A stretch of DNA of 63,483 nucleotides from Desulfovibrionaceae bacterium (GCA_015709315.1 JACCQI010000016.1:1-63483); one strand, 5' to 3'; counted from the stretch's first letter, positions 37,006 to 46,040 are shown. Notes: generated by a model from the letters alone, not told the origin. Numbers and translations are program-made.

Positions 37006-38664
37006 GGCGGAACGGGCCATTTCGGCGATCCGCTCCTGGAAATGGCGGATCATTTCCTCGGTGTCGATGACCAGCGCGTCGGATTCGCCCATCATGCCGT
37101 AGCCGAGGATGGGGATGTCGAAGATTTGCTCCACGGGCACGGTGAAGCCGGTGATGACCACCTGCTGCTGCCTGAGCACCTCGTCCACCAGGATGGCCCC
37201 CTTGTAGTCGCCCACGCGCACCACGATGGCCTGGGCCATCTCGATGTCCTCCACCTCCGGGGTCAGGTCCAGGAGGTCGGCCAGCCGGAGCAGGGTGTGG
37301 ACCTCGCCGCGCACGTCCACGGTTTCGCGCCCGTCCGGCAGCTCCACCACGTCGTTCATGCGCGGCATGTATATCTCCACCACGTCCCGGCCGGGCACGA
37401 TGAAGGTGTCGCCGCCCACCCGGCAGATCAGGGCGTCCACGATGCCCTCGTTGGCCGAGCGGTCCAGCGGCAGCTCGATGGTGAAGGTCGCGCCCCTGCC
37501 CACCTCGCTCTCTATCCGCACGTCGCCGTCCAGCGTGACCTTGATGGCGTTGACCACGGCGTCCATGCCCACGCCCCGGCCGGACACGTCGGTGATCTTC
37601 TCGGCCGTGGAAAAGCCGCTCTGGAGCACGAACTGGAGGATTTCCTCGGTCTCGTATTCGCCGTCCGCCTCGGCCAGTCCCTTTTCAATGGCCTTGCTCA
37701 GGATCTTTTCCGGGTCGAGCCCGCGCCCGTCGTCGCCCACCTGGATGTAGGCGATGTCGCCCGTGCGCCAGGCGGACAGGCTCACGGTCCCGGTCTCCGG
37801 CTTGCCCGCGGCCGCGCGGCCCTCGGAGTCCTCCAGGCCGTGGTCCACGGCGTTTCGCAGCAGGTGGACCAGGGGTTCGTTGAGGCTCTCCACGATGGTC
37901 TTGTCGAGCGCCAGGTCGTCGCCCGAGACCTGGAAGTCGATCTTCTTGCCGATCTTCTGGCTCAGGCTCTTCACCAGCCGGTGCATGGGCATGAATATCT
38001 GCTTGAGCGGCACCAGGCGGATGGAGTTGACCTCCTGCTGGAGCTTGCCGATGACGTTGTCCAGCTCGCGCAGGGAGGAGGCGGCCTGGGCGATGTTGGC
38101 GGTGCCGCCCTGGGCGATGACCGCGTAGGTGACCATGAGCTTGCCCACCAGCTCGATGACCCGGTCCAGGGAGTCCGTGGGCACGCGGATGGAGGAGATG
38201 GCCGAGGACGGGGCCTTGGACTCGGGACGGGCCTTGCCCTGTTCGGCCTTGTCGGGCTTGTCGGCGGGTTTCGCCGTTTCCGGCTTCTCAGCCTCGGCCA
38301 CGGCTTCGGGCGGTTCCTCGAACACCTTGGCCGCGGCCTCCTCGGTCTCCTCCACAAAGGCGGAGGACGCGGTCTTGTCGATTCCGGCCAGGGCGTCGGC
38401 GCTGTTTTCCAGCAGCCCCGCCAGGGCGAAGAAGAACTTCTTCTGCGCCTCGCAGATGCCGAGCATGGCCGAGATGATGTCCTTGTCGGGCGGCGTGATG
38501 CCGTCCTTGAGCATGTCCAGGATGGCGATGACGCCGACGGACGGAAGCTTCATGCACGACAGGCCGAGCGCATCCACCGCCTCGCCGGCCCCCTGGCCCG
38601 AGGCTTCCACATCGAGAATCTGTTTTTCGATTTCCTCGATGCACTGGATGATGCTGTCCTGCAT
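36997..38664 (-). CDS. CheA-like histidine kinase without recognisable H-box
   Basis: 555 aa. Residues 1-95 are helical but have no HxxKG phosphotransfer motif; ~100-155 is an Ala/Pro/Glu/Lys linker; from ~157 come the P3 dimerisation helices (IRVPTDSLDRVIELVGKLM), then the CheA ATPase with N-box LNEPLVHLLRNAVDHGLE (~260-277), G1 GDDGRGLD (~309) and SGRGVGMDAV (~360), and a C-terminal CheW-like domain (~405-545). The phosphorylatable His is instead on the separate Hpt-STAS protein encoded 9 nt upstream. It would phosphorylate that protein, which then serves the CheY-like regulator of the same operon; this is inference. Confidence 0.9.
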   Translation of the reverse strand: MQDSIIQCIEEIEKQILDVEASGQGAGEAVDALGLSCMKLPSVGVIAILDMLKDGITPPDKDIISAMLGICEAQKKFFFALAGLLENSADALAGIDKTASSAFVEETEEAAAKVFEEPPEAVAEAEKPETAKPADKPDKAEQGKARPESKAPSSAISSIRVPTDSLDRVIELVGKLMVTYAVIAQGGTANIAQAASSLRELDNVIGKLQQEVNSIRLVPLKQIFMPMHRLVKSLSQKIGKKIDFQVSGDDLALDKTIVESLNEPLVHLLRNAVDHGLEDSEGRAAAGKPETGTVSLSAWRTGDIAYIQVGDDGRGLDPEKILSKAIEKGLAEADGEYETEEILQFVLQSGFSTAEKITDVSGRGVGMDAVVNAIKVTLDGDVRIESEVGRGATFTIELPLDRSANEGIVDALICRVGGDTFIVPGRDVVEIYMPRMNDVVELPDGRETVDVRGEVHTLLRLADLLDLTPEVEDIEMAQAIVVRVGDYKGAILVDEVLRQQQVVITGFTVPVEQIFDIPILGYGMMGESDALVIDTEEMIRHFQERIAEMARSALT

Positions 38665-38673
38665 GGCGTCCCC

Positions 38674-39399
38674 TTATTGCCCGGCGAAATAGGATTCTTC
38701 GTCGTTGTAGATGGAAATGGTCTGCTCGAAGCTCCAGGCGTACAGGGCCGTCCGGGCCTCGGGCGACAGGTTGCAGGCCGCGATCTTGAAGGTGCTCCCC
38801 ATGGAGGCCATGGCCGCCCAGGCCCCGGAGCCGAAGGTCAGGACCTCGCCCAGGTCGAGCAGGATGGAGTCGCCCGGCTCGATGGACAGGATGGCCGAAA
38901 TGATGGGCTGGAAGTGGCCCGCCAGATGGACGCGCGGGTCCTTGACCCGGATGACGGTCACGCCGTCGCGCGTTTCGACGTCCACGCCCGCCCCCGTGAC
39001 TTCGGCGACCTCCTGGCCGGAGTCCGACGCCTCCCGGATGAGTTCGAGGACCTCGTTCTGCTCCTCCTCGTCCGGGTTGCCCTCCCTGAGCTGTTCCAGG
39101 ACCTGGAAGATCATGTTCACCCCGCGCGAGAGCAGGGTGATGTTCCCGTCGGTGGACTCCACCTCGCCGGACTGGACCTTTTTCAGGAAGTCCTCGATCT
39201 TGTGGGTGAAGCGGGACGCCTCCTCGAAGCCCGCCATGAAGCCGGTCACGCCCTTGATGGTGTGCAGCGGGCGGGCCAGTATCTCGATGCCCCCGGCCAG
39301 TTCGCGGCCCTCCAGCATCTCAAGCCCCTCCATGACCTGGGGATAATACTTGTCGTTGACCTCGGAGAAGAACTCCTCGACCATGGGGTCTTCGCTCAT
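38674..39399 (-). CDS. Stand-alone Hpt domain fused to a STAS-like domain
   Basis: 241 aa. Residues ~5-105 form a histidine phosphotransfer domain with the acceptor His46 in LARPLHTIKGVTGFMAGFEEA, the pattern seen in CheA P1 domains. Residues ~138-236 look like a STAS domain (DGVTVIRVKDPRVHLAG, SILLDLGEVLTFGSGAWAAMAS), a fold used in anti-sigma antagonists and stressosomes. It sits between the receiver gene and the kinase gene, so it is probably the phosphocarrier of the kinase. The STAS call is from pattern alone and less secure than the Hpt call. Confidence 0.85.
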   Translation of the reverse strand: MSEDPMVEEFFSEVNDKYYPQVMEGLEMLEGRELAGGIEILARPLHTIKGVTGFMAGFEEASRFTHKIEDFLKKVQSGEVESTDGNITLLSRGVNMIFQVLEQLREGNPDEEEQNEVLELIREASDSGQEVAEVTGAGVDVETRDGVTVIRVKDPRVHLAGHFQPIISAILSIEPGDSILLDLGEVLTFGSGAWAAMASMGSTFKIAACNLSPEARTALYAWSFEQTISIYNDEESYFAGQ

Positions 39400-39411
39400 G
39401 TCGGTCCTCTC

Positions 39412-39807
39412 CTACTTGTTCAGCAGTCCGAGTTTTTCCAGCTCCTCGTACAGCTTGTCCTTGGCAACGGGCTTGACGATGTAGGCGGACGCCTCGCCGT
39501 CGTAGAACGTTCTGATGACGGTCTGGGGATCGTCCAGGGCCGTGGTCATGATCACCTTGACCCTGGGGCGGTAGTTGTTCTCGTTCTCGATGCCGCGAAT
39601 CTTCTGCAACGCCTCTATGCCGTCCACCTCGGGCATCATGATGTCCATGAGAATCAGGTCGTAGGGATTGCCGTCGGCGTGCCCCATCCTGAAGGCTTCG
39701 ACCGCTTCCCGTCCGTTGACGACGATGTCCACGTCGAAAAGGGTCATAAGAAAGGACCGCAGCACCTTGCGGCTGAGGAATTCGTCTTCGACAATCAATG
39801 CGCGCAT
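39412..39807 (-). CDS. CheY-like single-domain response regulator
   Basis: 131-aa receiver domain with no output domain. Acidic pocket in ALIVEDEFLSRKVL, phospho-acceptor Asp in DLILMDIMMPEVDG (~57), switch Thr in IMTTALDD and the conserved Lys in AYIVKPVAKDKL. It starts a three-gene set on the minus strand with Hpt-STAS and CheA-like kinase (12 and 9 nt gaps). A pair of palindromes lies upstream (39887-39917). The target is unknown; flagellar motor or other output are both possible. Confidence 0.93.
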   Translation of the reverse strand: MRALIVEDEFLSRKVLRSFLMTLFDVDIVVNGREAVEAFRMGHADGNPYDLILMDIMMPEVDGIEALQKIRGIENENNYRPRVKVIMTTALDDPQTVIRTFYDGEASAYIVKPVAKDKLYEELEKLGLLNK

Positions 39808-39886
39808 GTCTCACCTCATCGGTCTCAGGAGGAAAAAGGGCATGTATCCTTCTTTTCCTATGTGGAAGAAAAAAAAGTCAATATGC

Positions 39887-39917
39887 TGATAACAAATTAT
39901 CATGTTCCCTGTTAACA
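39887..39917. promoter_or_regulatory. Two adjacent palindromes between cheY-like gene and trmH
   Basis: TGATAA-CAAA-TTATCA (39887-39902, perfect 6-nt arms) and TGTTAACA (39910-39917) in an AT-rich divergent intergenic region of 187 nt. They could be an operator; no regulator is known. Confidence 0.4.
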
Positions 39918-39994
39918 CAGAAATTTGCGTATTGCATGCCCCGTCCCCGTCGCCGGGCTTGCCAATTGCCCGGAGAATCGTTACCAACCCGGCT

Positions 39995-40585
39995 ATGTCA
40001 CGCGAGATCACCAAGAGGCGCAAGGAGCGCATCGACCGCGTCCTGACCCGGCGCCAGAAGGACCTGACCCTGGTCATGGACAATATCTGGGACCCGCACA
40101 ATGTCTCGGCCGTTCTCAGGAGCTGCGACGCCTTCGGCGTGGCCGGGGTCCATCTCTACTACACCACCTCCCAGTGGCCGGATTTGGGAAAGAAGACTTC
40201 CGCCTCGGCCAAGAAGTGGATCCACCTCGACCGCCACGTGGAGGCCGCCTCCATGGTCGAGTCCCTGCGGGCCGACGGAATGCGGCTTTTGCGGACCGGC
40301 TTTTCCGCTACGGCCAGGCCGGTCATGGATTTCGACTTCACCCGGCCCACGGCGATCATCCTGAGCAACGAGCACCGGGGCACCTCCCCGGAGCTGGCCG
40401 AACTGGTCGATGACGAAATATACATTCCCATGCAGGGAATGGTGCAGAGTTTCAACGTATCGGTGGCTGCGGCCATCATTCTCTATCAGGCATTCACTCA
40501 ACGTGATCGGGCGGGCATGTACGATTCGCCTGCCTATTCCGAAGTGGAAATGGATGCGCTCAAACGTGAATGGTATTCTCGATAG
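39995..40585 (+). CDS. trmH: TrmH-like tRNA (Gm18) 2'-O-methyltransferase
   Basis: 196-aa SPOUT methyltransferase. N-terminus RIDRVLTRRQKDLTLVMDNIWDPHNVSAVLRSCDAFGV is close to E. coli TrmH; knot motifs ILSNEHRGTSPEL and IPMQGMVQSFNVSVAAAIILYQ bind SAM. TrmH methylates the 2'-OH of G18 in tRNA. ATG 39995 matches the family start; the open frame continues upstream without family similarity. The next gene (tsaC-like) begins 12 nt downstream. Confidence 0.92.
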   Translation: MSREITKRRKERIDRVLTRRQKDLTLVMDNIWDPHNVSAVLRSCDAFGVAGVHLYYTTSQWPDLGKKTSASAKKWIHLDRHVEAASMVESLRADGMRLLRTGFSATARPVMDFDFTRPTAIILSNEHRGTSPELAELVDDEIYIPMQGMVQSFNVSVAAAIILYQAFTQRDRAGMYDSPAYSEVEMDALKREWYSR

Positions 40586-40597
40586 GGAGAACAAGCC

Positions 40598-41209
40598 ATG
40601 CAGAAGATTCTCAAGGCCATGGAAGCGGGCGGCGTCGTCGTTTATCCCACGGAAACACTCTATGCCGTCGGCTGCGACGCCACGAACCCGGATGCCTGCG
40701 AACGGGTGACCCGGATCAAGGAGCGGCCCCATGACATGCCCCTGCCGCTGATCATCGGCGGGGTGGACATGCTGAAGCTGGTCACGGACAGCCAGGCCGC
40801 GCCCCTGTTCGAACTGGCCAAGGCGTTCTGGCCCGGCCCGCTTTCCATCCTGGTCAAGGCGCTGCCCACGCTGCCCGCCCAGCTTTGCGACAGGGACGGG
40901 TACACCTCGGTTCGGTTTTCCGGCCACGCCTTTGCCTCCGAACTGTCGCGCAGGCTGCGGCGGCCCATCGTGGCCACCAGCGCCAATATCTCGGGCCATC
41001 CGCCCGTGGCCCTGCCCGAGGACCTCGACCCCGAACTGGTCGAAATGGTGGACGAGATCTACGTGGACCCGCCGTGGCCCAGGGGCGACAAGCCGTCCAC
41101 CGTGGTCCGCATGCTCGGCGCGACACGGCTGGAAATCCTCCGCGAGGGGGCGGTGCCCGTGAAGAAACTCTGCGACAAGGGCTTTGCCGTTTCCCTGCTG
41201 TCCGCCTAA
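40598..41209 (+). CDS. Sua5/YciO/YrdC family threonylcarbamoyl-AMP synthase
   Basis: 203 aa. YrdC fold: VVYPTETLYAVGCDATNP, IKERPHDMPLPLIIGG, FWPGPLSILVKA, SVRFSGHAFASEL and ATSANISGHPPV. Family members make threonylcarbamoyl-AMP for t6A37 of tRNA, the substrate of the MtaB encoded at 17621. YciO paralogs look alike, so TsaC function is likely but not certain. Ribosome binding site AGGGAG. Adjacent to trmH, giving a tRNA-modification pair. Confidence 0.88.
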   Translation: MQKILKAMEAGGVVVYPTETLYAVGCDATNPDACERVTRIKERPHDMPLPLIIGGVDMLKLVTDSQAAPLFELAKAFWPGPLSILVKALPTLPAQLCDRDGYTSVRFSGHAFASELSRRLRRPIVATSANISGHPPVALPEDLDPELVEMVDEIYVDPPWPRGDKPSTVVRMLGATRLEILREGAVPVKKLCDKGFAVSLLSA

Positions 41210-41764
41210 CCGCTGCTGCCGGACGCGACCTGACGGCCGCTTCGGCATTTGGCCCGGTTTCGTCTGGAGCATTTTCGGCGCGTTAAAAATCTTGAACCCA
41301 TGTACACCGAAAATGGACCTTTCCCGGAGAAGGGTAAAAAATACTGTACCCCCCTTGCCGGGTGCCGCGACCGGCCGGCATCTTTGCGCTTCGTTATAAC
41401 ATGTTGATTTATTGTGTATAAATAGAAGAATTCGGCTGTAAAAAACAGTTTGGCACGCGGGTTGCTACATAGAAAGCAACCTTCTTCCTTATTTTGCACA
41501 CGAGAGACTCAGGGCTTCACCGGACAGACCGATGAAGCCTTTCTCGTATGGTTCGCCGTTTAGGATTTATCCTATTAAAAACAGTATGTTGTCTTTATGA
41601 GCGTTGCCGGCTCGCTCTGTTGTCGCGTTGCTGTCTGGCGGCCTTGTCGCAATTTGTATCGGCAGGGGGCGGGTAAAAAAATCTGAATCCGGCCTTGCGG
41701 GTTTGACTTCGGGGCCGTGTTTGGTGAGAGTCCGGTGGATGAAACCTGTGACCGGGAGCAACGT
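41210..41764. other. 555-nt intergenic region with hairpins, no convincing gene
   Basis: More AT-rich than the flanks. It holds a hairpin GGTTGCT / AGCAACC (41460-41481) followed by pyrimidine-rich sequence and a larger imperfect stem at 41500-41547 (listed separately). Possible frames are short or antisense noise. The final part leads into the NUDIX gene. Confidence 0.6.
41500..41547 (+). ncRNA. Imperfect long hairpin, possible small RNA or leader
   Basis: Outer stem ACGAGA / TCTCGT and inner 7-bp stem GGCTTCA / TGAAGCC, separated by a 7-nt one-sided bulge (GACTCAG) on the left arm, around a 13-nt loop CCGGACAGACCGA. It is not followed by a T run. It does not match any riboswitch class I recognise. 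Confidence 0.4.
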
Positions 41765-42223
41765 ATGAAAGTCAGGCAGCCGTGTCCCCATTGCGGCAAG
41801 GAAGTGGGGGTGTACCGCAACCCCACGCCCACCGTGGACGTGGTCATCGTCATGCCGCACGGGGACGGCGAGGGCGTGGTGCTGGTCCGGCGGGCCAACC
41901 CGCCTCTGGGCTGGGCCTTGCCCGGCGGCTTCGTGGACTACGGCGAGACCTGCGAGCGGGCCGCCGTGCGCGAGATGAAGGAGGAGACCGGCCTGGACGT
42001 GACCCTGACCGGGCTGCTCGGCGTCTATTCCGACCCGGACCGCGATCCCCGGCAGCACACCATGAGCGTGGTCTACACGGGCGTGCCCAAGGACCCGAAC
42101 GCGCTCAAGGCCGGTGACGACGCGGCCGAGGTCCGTGTGTTCCCCATGGGCCGGTGGCCGGAGCCGGTCTTCGACCACGCCGTCATCCTGTCCGACTTCC
42201 TGGCCGCGCGAAAGGCCCGGTAG
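41765..42223 (+). CDS. NUDIX hydrolase with CPHC N-terminus
   Basis: 152 aa. The Nudix box spans residues 54-77 (GGFVDYGETCERAAVREMKE then ETGL), matching G-x5-E-x7-R-E-x2-E-E-x-G-x. It starts with a CPHCGKEV Cys pair that may bind metal. NUDIX enzymes hydrolyse nucleoside diphosphate derivatives; the substrate is not predictable. ATG 41765 has GGGAG upstream and starts at the Cys motif; an in-frame upstream start at 41717 is less likely. pdxA follows 27 nt downstream. Confidence 0.9.
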   Translation: MKVRQPCPHCGKEVGVYRNPTPTVDVVIVMPHGDGEGVVLVRRANPPLGWALPGGFVDYGETCERAAVREMKEETGLDVTLTGLLGVYSDPDRDPRQHTMSVVYTGVPKDPNALKAGDDAAEVRVFPMGRWPEPVFDHAVILSDFLAARKAR

Positions 42224-42250
42224 CCCAATCTTTTATCCCATCGGAATATA

Positions 42251-43261
42251 ATGAAGACCCTGTGCATCACCCTCGGCGATCCCTGCGGCCTCGGCCCGGA
42301 GCTGGCGGTCCGCCATTTCACGGCCGCCCCGGCCGCGGACGAACGGATTCTGCTCATCGGCCCCAAGGCCGCCCTCATGCGCGAACTGGACCGCATGGGC
42401 GAACAGCCTTTTTTTCAGGTCCTGGACTCCCCGGCGGACGTCGCCGACAAGGGGGCCGGGGTGTATCTCCACGAGCCGGAACGGCTGAAGGGGCTGGAGT
42501 ACCCGGCCGGGCAACCCTCGCCCGTGGGCGGGCTGGCCGCCGGGGCGAGCCTGGACGCGGCCGTGGAGATGCTCAAGGCGGGCGTGGCCCACGGCCTGGC
42601 CACCTGTCCGCTGAACAAGGCCATGCTTCAGGAGGCTGGCTTCGACTTCCCCGGCCATACGGAATTTCTGGCCGAAAAGCTCGGCGTGGGCCGGGAGAAC
42701 GTGTGCATGCATCTGTGCGGCCACGACCCGGCGGACGATTCGCCCAAGCTGCGGGTCAGCCTGGTGACCACCCATCCGCCCCTTTCCGCCGTGCCGGGCC
42801 TGGTCACGGGCGAGCGCATCCTGCACTGCCTCCGGCTGACGGCCGGGTTCCTCGAAACCCTCGGCCTGGCCGGGCCGGTGGGCGTGTGCGGCCTCAACCC
42901 CCATGCCGGGGAATCGGGCAAAATCGGACGCGAGGAGATCGATGTCATCATCCCGGCCCTGGAGCGGGCCAGGGCCGAGGGGCTGGACGTGGCCGGTCCC
43001 GTCCCGGCGGACACCATCTTCCATTTCGCGGCGCAGGGCGCGTATCCGGCGGTGCTGGCCATGTACCACGACCAGGGACTGGCCCCGCTCAAGCTCATGC
43101 ATTTCAGCCGGGCGGTGAACGTCACGCTGGGCCTGCCGTACCCGCGCACCTCGCCGGACCACGGCACCGGCTACGACCTGGTGGGCACGGGCAGGGCGTC
43201 CGTGCATTCCTTCGAGGCCGCCCTGGACCTGCTGCGCCGCCTGGTGGCCAGGAAGGGCTGA
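42251..43261 (+). CDS. pdxA: 4-hydroxythreonine-4-phosphate dehydrogenase
   Basis: 336-aa NAD-dependent enzyme of the DXP-dependent pyridoxal phosphate route. TLGDPCGLGPEL at the start, CPLNKAML, DFPGHTEFLA (metal-binding His), GLNPHAGESGKIGREE and the diagnostic MYHDQGLAPLKLMHF are all present. The ribosome binding site is weak (GGAAT). It is followed by a bidirectional terminator shared with the convergent TPR gene. Confidence 0.95.
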   Translation: MKTLCITLGDPCGLGPELAVRHFTAAPAADERILLIGPKAALMRELDRMGEQPFFQVLDSPADVADKGAGVYLHEPERLKGLEYPAGQPSPVGGLAAGASLDAAVEMLKAGVAHGLATCPLNKAMLQEAGFDFPGHTEFLAEKLGVGRENVCMHLCGHDPADDSPKLRVSLVTTHPPLSAVPGLVTGERILHCLRLTAGFLETLGLAGPVGVCGLNPHAGESGKIGREEIDVIIPALERARAEGLDVAGPVPADTIFHFAAQGAYPAVLAMYHDQGLAPLKLMHFSRAVNVTLGLPYPRTSPDHGTGYDLVGTGRASVHSFEAALDLLRRLVARKG

Positions 43262-43291
43262 TTCCGGCGGGCGGCGGCGATTTCGCATAGG

Positions 43292-43326
43292 AAAAGGGCT
43301 CCCGCAAAGGAGCCCCTTTGGGTTTT
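43292..43326. terminator. Bidirectional terminator between pdxA and TPR gene
   Basis: Stem GGGCTCC / GGAGCCC around a CGCAAA loop, flanked by AAAA on the left and by CTTTGGGTTTT on the right, so it can end transcripts from both sides. Confidence 0.8.
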
Positions 43327-43342
43327 GACTGTCCAGCCCGGC

Positions 43343-44146
43343 CTATTCGGCCAGCTTTTTCTGGGCGAATTTGAGCATCTTGACGGCCTCGGCGAAGTCG
43401 GGGTTGATGTCCACCGCGTTCTGGGCGGACCGGGCCATCTTCTCCCACTTGCGCCAGTCGTAGTACAACCGGCCGATGTTGTAGTGGAGATACTCGTCAT
43501 GCGTGGTCAGGGTCAGGGCCTTGAGATAGTATTTCTCGGCGGTCTCGTAGTCCTTCATCTTTCGCAGGACCATGCCGATGCGGTTGTACAGGTGGATGGC
43601 GTTGGGGTCGTCCTTCAGGGCGTCGTCCAGCATGTTGAACGCTTCCTGGTACCGGCCCGCGTTGAGGTAGCGGTCCGCGATGTCCGCCTTGAGGTCCGTG
43701 TCCCCGCTGAAATCGCTGACCAGTTGGTCGAAGACCGATCTGGCCTTGTCCCATTCCTCCGCGTCCAGGAACTCCTGGCCTTTTTCCAGGGCCGCCTTTT
43801 TCTGGGCCACGATGGCCTGGAGATCGTCCTGGACGGAATCGTTGAGCGCCTTTTGCAGCTCCTGGAGCAGTTCGCGCATGGAGTCGAGCAGGGCGCGTTC
43901 CTTGCCCGGCGTATAGCTGATGATCAGCGGATATATCTTTCGCAGTTCCTTGTCGGAGTTGAGGGTGTAGGCGACCTTGGCGAGGATGTCCTCGAACTCC
44001 GCCCGCTCGGTTTTCATGACCTGATTTTTGAGAAAGAGAATCAGGCCGTCATGCACAGCCTGGACTGCGGGCATGTATTTGCCCTTTTTTAAGAGGGTGG
44101 AGACGGAATTGAGCTTTTTGCGCGACTTGATCAGATCGGTGGACAT
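43343..44146 (-). CDS. TPR protein
   Basis: 267 aa, cytosolic. The N-terminal ~150 residues are helical (LLKKGKYMPAVQAVHDGLILFLKN, LLDSMRELLQELQKAL); residues ~115-260 contain TPRs such as GRYQEAFNMLDDALKDDPNAIHLYNRIGMVL (partly quoted) and DYETAEKYYLKALTL. ATG 44146 has GGAG at 7 nt; the longer in-frame start at 44206 lies inside the carA end region. It follows carA by 28 nt on the same strand, so may be the last gene of that operon. No specific function recognised. Confidence 0.85.
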   Translation of the reverse strand: MSTDLIKSRKKLNSVSTLLKKGKYMPAVQAVHDGLILFLKNQVMKTERAEFEDILAKVAYTLNSDKELRKIYPLIISYTPGKERALLDSMRELLQELQKALNDSVQDDLQAIVAQKKAALEKGQEFLDAEEWDKARSVFDQLVSDFSGDTDLKADIADRYLNAGRYQEAFNMLDDALKDDPNAIHLYNRIGMVLRKMKDYETAEKYYLKALTLTTHDEYLHYNIGRLYYDWRKWEKMARSAQNAVDINPDFAEAVKMLKFAQKKLAE

Positions 44147-44174
44147 GGAGCGCTCCTGCCTGTGTTGTGTCGGG

Positions 44175-45299
44175 CTATTTGCCCGTGCTTGCCCGGACCA
44201 TATCACGAAAACGCGCGAAGAAATAGCGGCTGTCGTGGGGTCCCGGACCCGCTTCGGGATGGTGCTGGATGGCGAGCACGGGCTTGTCTTTGTGACGGAA
44301 TCCTTCCAGGGTCTTGTCGTTGAGATTCATGTGGGTCTTTTCCAGGAAATCGAGCCCGTCGATGTCCACGCAGAAGCCGTGGTTCTGGGAGGATATCTCG
44401 ATCTTCTCCGTCTGGAGGTCGATGACCGGATGGTTGCAGCCGTGGTGGCCGAACTTGAGCTTGAAGGTCTTGCCGCCCATGGCCAGGCCCAGGATCTGGT
44501 GGCCCAGGCAGATGCCCGCCACGGGGTAGTCCCGGCACAGGTCCTCGGCGGCCTCCACGGCGGTGGTCACGGCCGCCGGGTCGCCCGGTCCGTTGGACAG
44601 GAAAATGGCGTCCGGCCCGAGCTCGCGCGCCTGGGCGGCGGTGTAGCCTGAGGGCAGAACGATCATGTCGAAGCCCTGGGCCTCCATGAGCCGCAAAATG
44701 TTCCATTTGATGCCGTAGTCGTAGACCACCAGCCTGGGGCCTTTGCCCTTCCAGGCGAAGTCGTTCATGTCGTCGATGAAGACCGGCTTTTTGCCGTCCC
44801 AGGTGTAGGGCTTGTCGCAGGACACGCGGTCGGCCAGGTTCAGCCCTTCCATGCTTTCGATGGACCGGGCCTTTTCGACCAGCTCCTGCGGGTCGCGGTC
44901 GCCCGTGGCGATGAAGCCGCGCTGGGCGCCGTTGAGGCGCAGGTGGCGGGTGAGCGCCCGGGTGTCGATGCCCTCGATGCCCATGACCCCGACCTTTTTG
45001 AGGTAGTCGGGCAGGGACATGGAGGACCGCCAGTTGCTCGGCTTCTTGCAGCATTCCTTGACGATGAAGCCGCCCACCTGGACCTTGTGGGATTCCACGT
45101 CCTCGGGATTCACGCCGTAGTTGCCGATGAGCGGATAGGTCATGGTCACCATCTGGCCCGTGTAGGAGGGGTCGGTCAGGATCTCCTGGTACCCGGTCAT
45201 GCCGGTGTTGAAGATGACCTCTCCCGAGGCTTCGCCCTGTCCGGTAAAGCTGGTTCCCTTGAATATGGTCCCGTCTTCCAGGGCAAGGATCGCTTTCAT
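44175..45299 (-). CDS. carA: Carbamoyl-phosphate synthase small subunit
   Basis: 374-aa glutaminase subunit supplying ammonia for carbamoyl phosphate (arginine and pyrimidine synthesis). N-terminal [37 protein letters not shown] region, class I glutaminase Cys in [12 protein letters not shown], and the His/Glu pair in [15 protein letters not shown]. The ATG directly follows the kdsB stop (TAGATG) with GGAG inside kdsB. carB is not in the window. Confidence 0.96.
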   Translation of the reverse strand: MKAILALEDGTIFKGTSFTGQGEASGEVIFNTGMTGYQEILTDPSYTGQMVTMTYPLIGNYGVNPEDVESHKVQVGGFIVKECCKKPSNWRSSMSLPDYLKKVGVMGIEGIDTRALTRHLRLNGAQRGFIATGDRDPQELVEKARSIESMEGLNLADRVSCDKPYTWDGKKPVFIDDMNDFAWKGKGPRLVVYDYGIKWNILRLMEAQGFDMIVLPSGYTAAQARELGPDAIFLSNGPGDPAAVTTAVEAAEDLCRDYPVAGICLGHQILGLAMGGKTFKLKFGHHGCNHPVIDLQTEKIEISSQNHGFCVDIDGLDFLEKTHMNLNDKTLEGFRHKDKPVLAIQHHPEAGPGPHDSRYFFARFRDMVRASTGK

Positions 45300-46040
45300 C
45301 TAGTCGTTCTCCAGGATTTGTTTTGCTTTTTCGAGATCCTCGGGCCTGTCCACGCCATGGCAAGTATGCCGGGTCTCGGTCACGTAAATATCCACGCCGT
45401 CTTCGAGCAGCCTGAGCTGCTCCAGTTTTTCGCGCTGTTCCAGGGGGCTTTGGTCCAGCGAGCCGAAACGTTCGAGCGCCTCCATGCGGAAGCCGTACAG
45501 CCCGATGTGGAGCAGGAAGCCGTGTACCTTTCCGTCCCGGTCGAAGGGGACCAGGGATCGGGAGAAGTACAGGGCCCGTCCATTCCGCGCCCGGACCACC
45601 TTGACCCGGTCGGGCGACAGGGCCTCCTGCTCGCCGATGGCCGTGGCCAGGGTGGTCGCCCGGACCCTCGGATCGGCGAACGGGGCCACCAGTTCGGTCA
45701 GCATCCCCGGCTCCAGGCACGGCTCGTCGCCCTGGATGTTGACCACCACGGCGTCGGGATCGATGCCCAGTTGCCGCGCCGCTTCCAGGACCCGGTCCGT
45801 GCCGCTCTTGTGGCTTTTGGCGGTCATGACCGCGGGCACGCCCAAGGACCGGGCGGCGTCGCGGATGCGTTCGTCGTCCGTGGCCAGCGTGACGCTGGTC
45901 ATCTGCGGACACTTAACGGCCCGGCTGTAGACGTGCCAGAACATGGGCCTGCCCTGGATCATTGCCAGGGGCTTGCCCGGAAATCGGGAGGATTCGTACC
46001 TCGCCGGGATGATGCCGTGACACTCGGGGAATGTGCTCAT
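45300..46040 (-). CDS. kdsB: CMP-Kdo synthetase
   Basis: About 246 aa. Activates Kdo with CTP for LPS inner-core synthesis. Nucleotidyltransferase start [39 protein letters not shown] and LVPFDRDG are typical. I chose ATG 46040 (start MSTFPECHG) as closest to the family N-terminus; an ATG at 46067 would add nine residues and overlap waaA by 8 nt. Its product feeds WaaA, encoded just upstream. The stop abuts the carA ATG. Confidence 0.94.
   Translation of the reverse strand: MSTFPECHGIIPARYESSRFPGKPLAMIQGRPMFWHVYSRAVKCPQMTSVTLATDDERIRDAARSLGVPAVMTAKSHKSGTDRVLEAARQLGIDPDAVVVNIQGDEPCLEPGMLTELVAPFADPRVRATTLATAIGEQEALSPDRVKVVRARNGRALYFSRSLVPFDRDGKVHGFLLHIGLYGFRMEALERFGSLDQSPLEQREKLEQLRLLEDGVDIYVTETRHTCHGVDRPEDLEKAKQILEND

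Noticed and set aside
36589-39915. 1108-codon plus-strand frame
   Set aside because: Covers the riboswitch leader and the CheA/Hpt/CheY genes in antisense; composition is noise.
41500-41547. c-di-GMP, guanidine or other known riboswitch
   Set aside because: Conserved core sequences of the classes I know are absent; kept only as an unassigned hairpin.
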